Shown: in pieces, positions 4,438 to 5,015 of the stretch
Numbering within the stretch: position 1 is the stretch's first letter
Layout: the number at the start of each line of letters is the position of its first letter
NCBI GenBank assembly: GCA_934477985.1
Contig: CAKSOR010000234.1
Coordinates: 1-5,015, forward strand
Direction: 5' to 3'
Length of the DNA stretch: 5,015 nt
Source of the DNA: an uncultured Eubacteriales bacterium
GTDB taxonomy: Bacteria; Bacillota; Clostridia; Oscillospirales; CAG-272
Notes under the pieces: generated by a model
Told to the model about the DNA's origin: nothing
The model's database searches: none
Seen by the model: the letters and a program-made list of their open reading frames with translations, nothing else
Translations under genes and position numbers: made by a program

Positions 4438-5015
4438 TCATCTTTCCGCGAGACGCCTGTCAAGGAATTCAAGCGCGATCGAATTGTAGGTTTTTCCTTT
4501 GAGGTCAAGCTCCGCGCCGATTATCCTTTCAGGCTCGGCCGGGTTGGCTTCAATGTCGTGCCTCATTATCTCGCAGTAATCGTGGAATTTTTCAAAATCA
4601 ACCGGCTTCTTTTCGCCGAGACGCTCAAAGAAGTTCGTATAGCAGATCCGCTCGACCGTTTTGTCGTTAAGATAAAGTCCGCGGACGATGAAATCCTTTC
4701 CGTAGCAGTGCTGGGAGAAGATCTCGCGGCTCTCGCAGAGCTTGCGCCTGACAAGCTCGACAAGCTCACAGTTCTTCGACTTTACCGTGTTGCTGTCGGT
4801 TCCGAAGATTATCCGGTCCGAATACTTCGTGAAGAAGTCATGCCAGACGTCGAGGTTCTTATCAAAGTTATAGTACATCTCAACGCCAGGCGTCAGGTCG
4901 AACCAGACGTTCGGATATTTCTCCATCACTCTCACTGCCTCGTCCGGGAAATTCGAGAGGAAGAAGAAGTGCGCGAACGAGACGCGGAGCTTCGGGTGTG
5001 CGTCGAGCATCCGGA
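4438..5015 (-). CDS. Amidohydrolase-2 family metal hydrolase/decarboxylase (C-terminal part)
   Basis: The last 192 or so residues of a TIM-barrel amidohydrolase of the ACMSD-like amidohydrolase-2 type are present; the N-terminus lies beyond the window edge. An ATG at 5010 is not the true start: the frame continues upstream (preceding codon Arg) and the sequence HPKLRVSFAHF is a mid-barrel strand of the family. Counted from that Met, His14 in the FAHF strand and Asp72 in RIIFGTDS match the metal-binding His and the catalytic Asp of the family. The usual N-terminal HxH motif would be off the window. Relatives hydrolyse or decarboxylate small aromatic or carboxylic substrates. It ends 37 bases before iorB with no terminator between, so it is likely the same operon. 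Substrate unknown. Confidence 0.85.
   Translation of the reverse strand, partial: RMLDAHPKLRVSFAHFFFLSNFPDEAVRVMEKYPNVWFDLTPGVEMYYNFDKNLDVWHDFFTKYSDRIIFGTDSNTVKSKNCELVELVRRKLCESREIFSQHCYGKDFIVRGLYLNDKTVERICYTNFFERLGEKKPVDFEKFHDYCEIMRHDIEANPAEPERIIGAELDLKGKTYNSIALEFLDRRLAER

Noticed and set aside
4401..4508. N-terminal extension of iorB to the ATG at 4508
   Set aside because: The added residues are unrelated to the family, overlap the amidohydrolase gene, and the ATG at 4400 has a proper ribosome site.
5008..5010. ATG as the true start of the amidohydrolase
   Set aside because: The frame stays open to the window edge and the first residues are already mid-domain, so the gene is cut by the window.

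Overview
The window looks like a contig end from a Clostridia-type Bacillota genome, most likely an anaerobic gut species. That placement is inferred from three things: an indolepyruvate oxidoreductase beta subunit next to a phenylacetate-CoA ligase and a two-ACT-domain protein, a strong AGGAGG ribosome site, and compact operons with A/T-tailed hairpin terminators. The first 16 bases match the end of the Tn5 mosaic end used in transposase-based sequencing libraries, so genuine genomic sequence probably starts at about base 17.

Left part, plus strand (17-1102). A possible last few codons of an upstream gene (18-44) are followed by a small hairpin and a G+C-rich intrinsic terminator (83-114). 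A RimJ/RimL-like GNAT acetyltransferase (122-652) starts 7 bases later, and a cytidine-deaminase-fold protein (668-1102) follows 15 bases after it. The deaminase has all its zinc and catalytic residues, but its nucleoside-binding positions look more like Bacillus blasticidin-S deaminase than housekeeping cytidine deaminase.

Middle, non-coding (1103-1492). A 238-bp MITE-like element (1136-1373) has 22-nt terminal inverted repeats matching at 20 positions. Inside it are at least four hairpins, three of them with a 9-bp stem and 3-nt loop. Directly after it come a T7 run, a 15-bp inverted repeat (1377-1421), and a strong bidirectional terminator (1443-1492) between the two convergent gene sets.

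Right part, minus strand (1493-5015), in transcription order: the C-terminal part of an amidohydrolase-2 family enzyme that runs off the window, iorB, paaK, a double-ACT protein, a terminator, then a PaiA/BltD-like GNAT. The first four genes are separated by only 33-45 bases and look like one operon. IorB, with an IorA partner not seen here, interconverts aryl-pyruvates and aryl-acetyl-CoA using ferredoxin. PaaK makes aryl-acetyl-CoA from the free acid. The ACT protein may sense an amino acid linked to that pathway. Together they suggest aromatic amino acid catabolism or re-synthesis from aryl acids. Most of these genes are ordinary; the palindromic element and the atypical deaminase deserve the closest look.
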